Of a DNA stretch of 46,185 bases, positions 45,190 to 46,185 are shown one piece after another. Under the pieces are notes generated by a model. It was not told where the DNA came from. It saw only the letters and a list, made by a program, of their open reading frames with translations, and ran no database searches. Source of the stretch: Cochliopodium minus. Lineage: Eukaryota > Discosea > Himatismenida > Cochliopodiidae. Every line of letters starts with the position of its first letter. Position 1 is the stretch's first letter. The stretch is from contig JAMYWO010000296.1 of the NCBI GenBank assembly GCA_024220525.1, forward strand, positions 1-46,185. The letters are read 5' to 3'. The position numbers and the translations under genes were made by a program.

Positions 45190-46185
45190 TCTTGTTTGGA
45201 AGGAAGGGAAATCAAAACTTATCTTACAACACTGAAACTGTTTTTGTTTTGGATGGAAACAAGCTAACTGATGGGAAAGATATTGTCAAAGAAGAAATTA
45301 AAATGTTGAAAAACAAGTAATCATTGTTGATGGAAAAGAAAAATATCTCCTCCATTAATCCCAAAAAATCCAGTTCCAATTGTGAGGTGAAAACAGAAAC
45401 CTACAGAATTTATTGAACAAAACAAAGTTGGCAAGTTTCTCCCAGATACCAAAAAAGAAAAGATTAACCAAAAACCCAATTTCATACGAAAAAAGATTGA
45501 CTTGAAGAAAAACAAAGAGAAAAATTTTGTTGAGAAAATCACAAAACAGAAAACCAATACAATCCTCAATCTGGAAATGGGTTTTCAAATTAGAAATGAA
45601 GAGGTGTCTTCCATTAGATATAACAAACCAATCAAGAGAGAGGGATGCTTTTGAATCTGACTACAACATTCCAGAGTTTGTTGAGCTACCTGATGTTACA
45701 TTTGATGGGTTACCTGAACCAAAGATTTTATTTAACAAAATAGAAATTGATGATGGGTTGAGAACTTGCAAAACTTCTGAATTCATCTTTCTTCTGTACT
45801 GGATCTGGAGGTTCAAAAAGTCAACACTGTTAAAGTCTTTTCATGATGAACAATTTGGATTCAGTACAGATGATATTTGGTTCTTTCTCCAACAAACAAA
45901 GCAGCCAATCTTTTGAAAGACAAATGTAAGCATGTTTACACCTTTGCAAAAATTCTTTGGTATGAAGGATGTTGGCGACATTGATGAGAGGAACGATGAA
46001 GGATGAAAAGTTTGTTCAAAAAAATCTTGGTATTATTGATGATGAATACAAGATGATTGTCCAAGTTAATGAATTCTCAATGGTATCTGAATATTATTTC
46101 AAAAGTTGTTGAAAGAGGTTCAAAGAAGGAAAGATAAAGGGAACAAACTTATTGTCCAAATCTATGGAGACAAAAACCAATGTGA

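Larger units (their letters stand above)
42550..46185 (+). mobile_element. Decayed Polinton-like element (fossil) with DNA polymerase B remnants
   Basis: Opens with the AG-starting terminal repeat (42550-42735) shared with base 1. Downstream are several same-strand coding fragments: 42973-43191 (unknown), 43788-44372 (charged helical, unknown), 44488-45189 (polymerase B palm, with a D-x2-x-S-Y-P-S motif A and a K-x3-N-S-x-x-G motif B) and 45527-45916 (unknown, possibly ATPase-related). The polymerase suggests the protein-primed type used by Polintons. No capsid, integrase or protease fragment is recognised, and the right end lies beyond the window. The element is clearly broken, with many breaks (more than five). 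The terminal repeat is well kept, so decay of the inside may be fairly quick or the pieces may come from different copies. Confidence 0.6.

Noticed and set aside
1-46185. tRNA genes
   Set aside because: I looked for T-arm words (GGTTCRANTCC) with matching acceptor stems on both strands and saw none; a covariance-model scan was not possible.

Overview
The window is nuclear DNA from an AT-rich, intron-rich eukaryotic microbe. Genes are separated by 80-450 bases. Most introns are 45-130 bases, very A/T-rich, with GT...AG ends, and both TAA and TGA serve as stops. Long Asn, Ser, Lys and Glu tracts, a vault-particle PARP, tectonin propellers and a Cdc7/MAP3K-epsilon kinase suit a free-living amoeboid protist (Amoebozoa or a similar lineage). 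The sequence alone does not fix the species. A mitochondrial processing peptidase subunit implies a protein-importing mitochondrion. I found no tRNA, rRNA or CRISPR array.

Layout. 1-1690: the end of a Polinton-like element carrying a P-loop ATPase-like gene. 1728-9827 (-): a vault PARP (PARP4 type) in about 25 exons. 9977-11827 (-): MPP alpha. 11995-15422 (-): an ERCC6L2-type SNF2 translocase. 15587-16203 (+): a small orphan gene. 16301-18147 (-): cytosolic-type lysyl-tRNA synthetase. 18341-19957 (-): an orphan, possibly mitochondrial protein. 20103-21068 (+): ARL1. 21512-26099 (-): a tectonin-ankyrin-PI3-kinase fusion. 26184-30339 (-): a SAPS-domain (PP6 regulatory) protein. 30528-31615 (+): ZFAND1/Cuz1. 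31701-33211 (-): a Nup43-like WD40 protein. 33430-38074 (+): an XMAP215-family protein with TOG1, TOG2 and TOG5 only. 38188-40111 (+): a Cdc7/MAP3K-epsilon-like kinase. 40232-40756 (+): SYS1. 40824 to at least 42412 (+): an amino-acid transporter cut by the contig end. A single N at 42549 joins a second contig (42550-46185) that holds a decayed Polinton-like element with DNA polymerase B remnants.

Themes. Several genes serve endomembranes and vacuoles (ARL1, SYS1, PI3-kinase fusion, vacuolar-type transporter). Others serve mitosis and the nuclear pore (XMAP215, Nup43-like, Cdc7-like kinase, PP6 regulator). The rest are housekeeping genes. There are no operons. Four gene pairs are divergent with 145-220 bases between starts, and one such spacer (Nup43-like/XMAP215) holds a conspicuous E2F-like site.

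Most interesting: (1) apparent micro-exons of 2 bases (kinase), 1 and 8 bases (ARL1), and perhaps 6 bases (orphan gene); (2) a twelve-repeat tectonin, ankyrin and PI3-kinase fusion; (3) a 131-base repeat in the two long introns among its tectonin exons; (4) a vault PARP with an added ER/K helix and repeated DDLDDL-type motifs. Exon coordinates were read by eye and have not been tested against transcripts.
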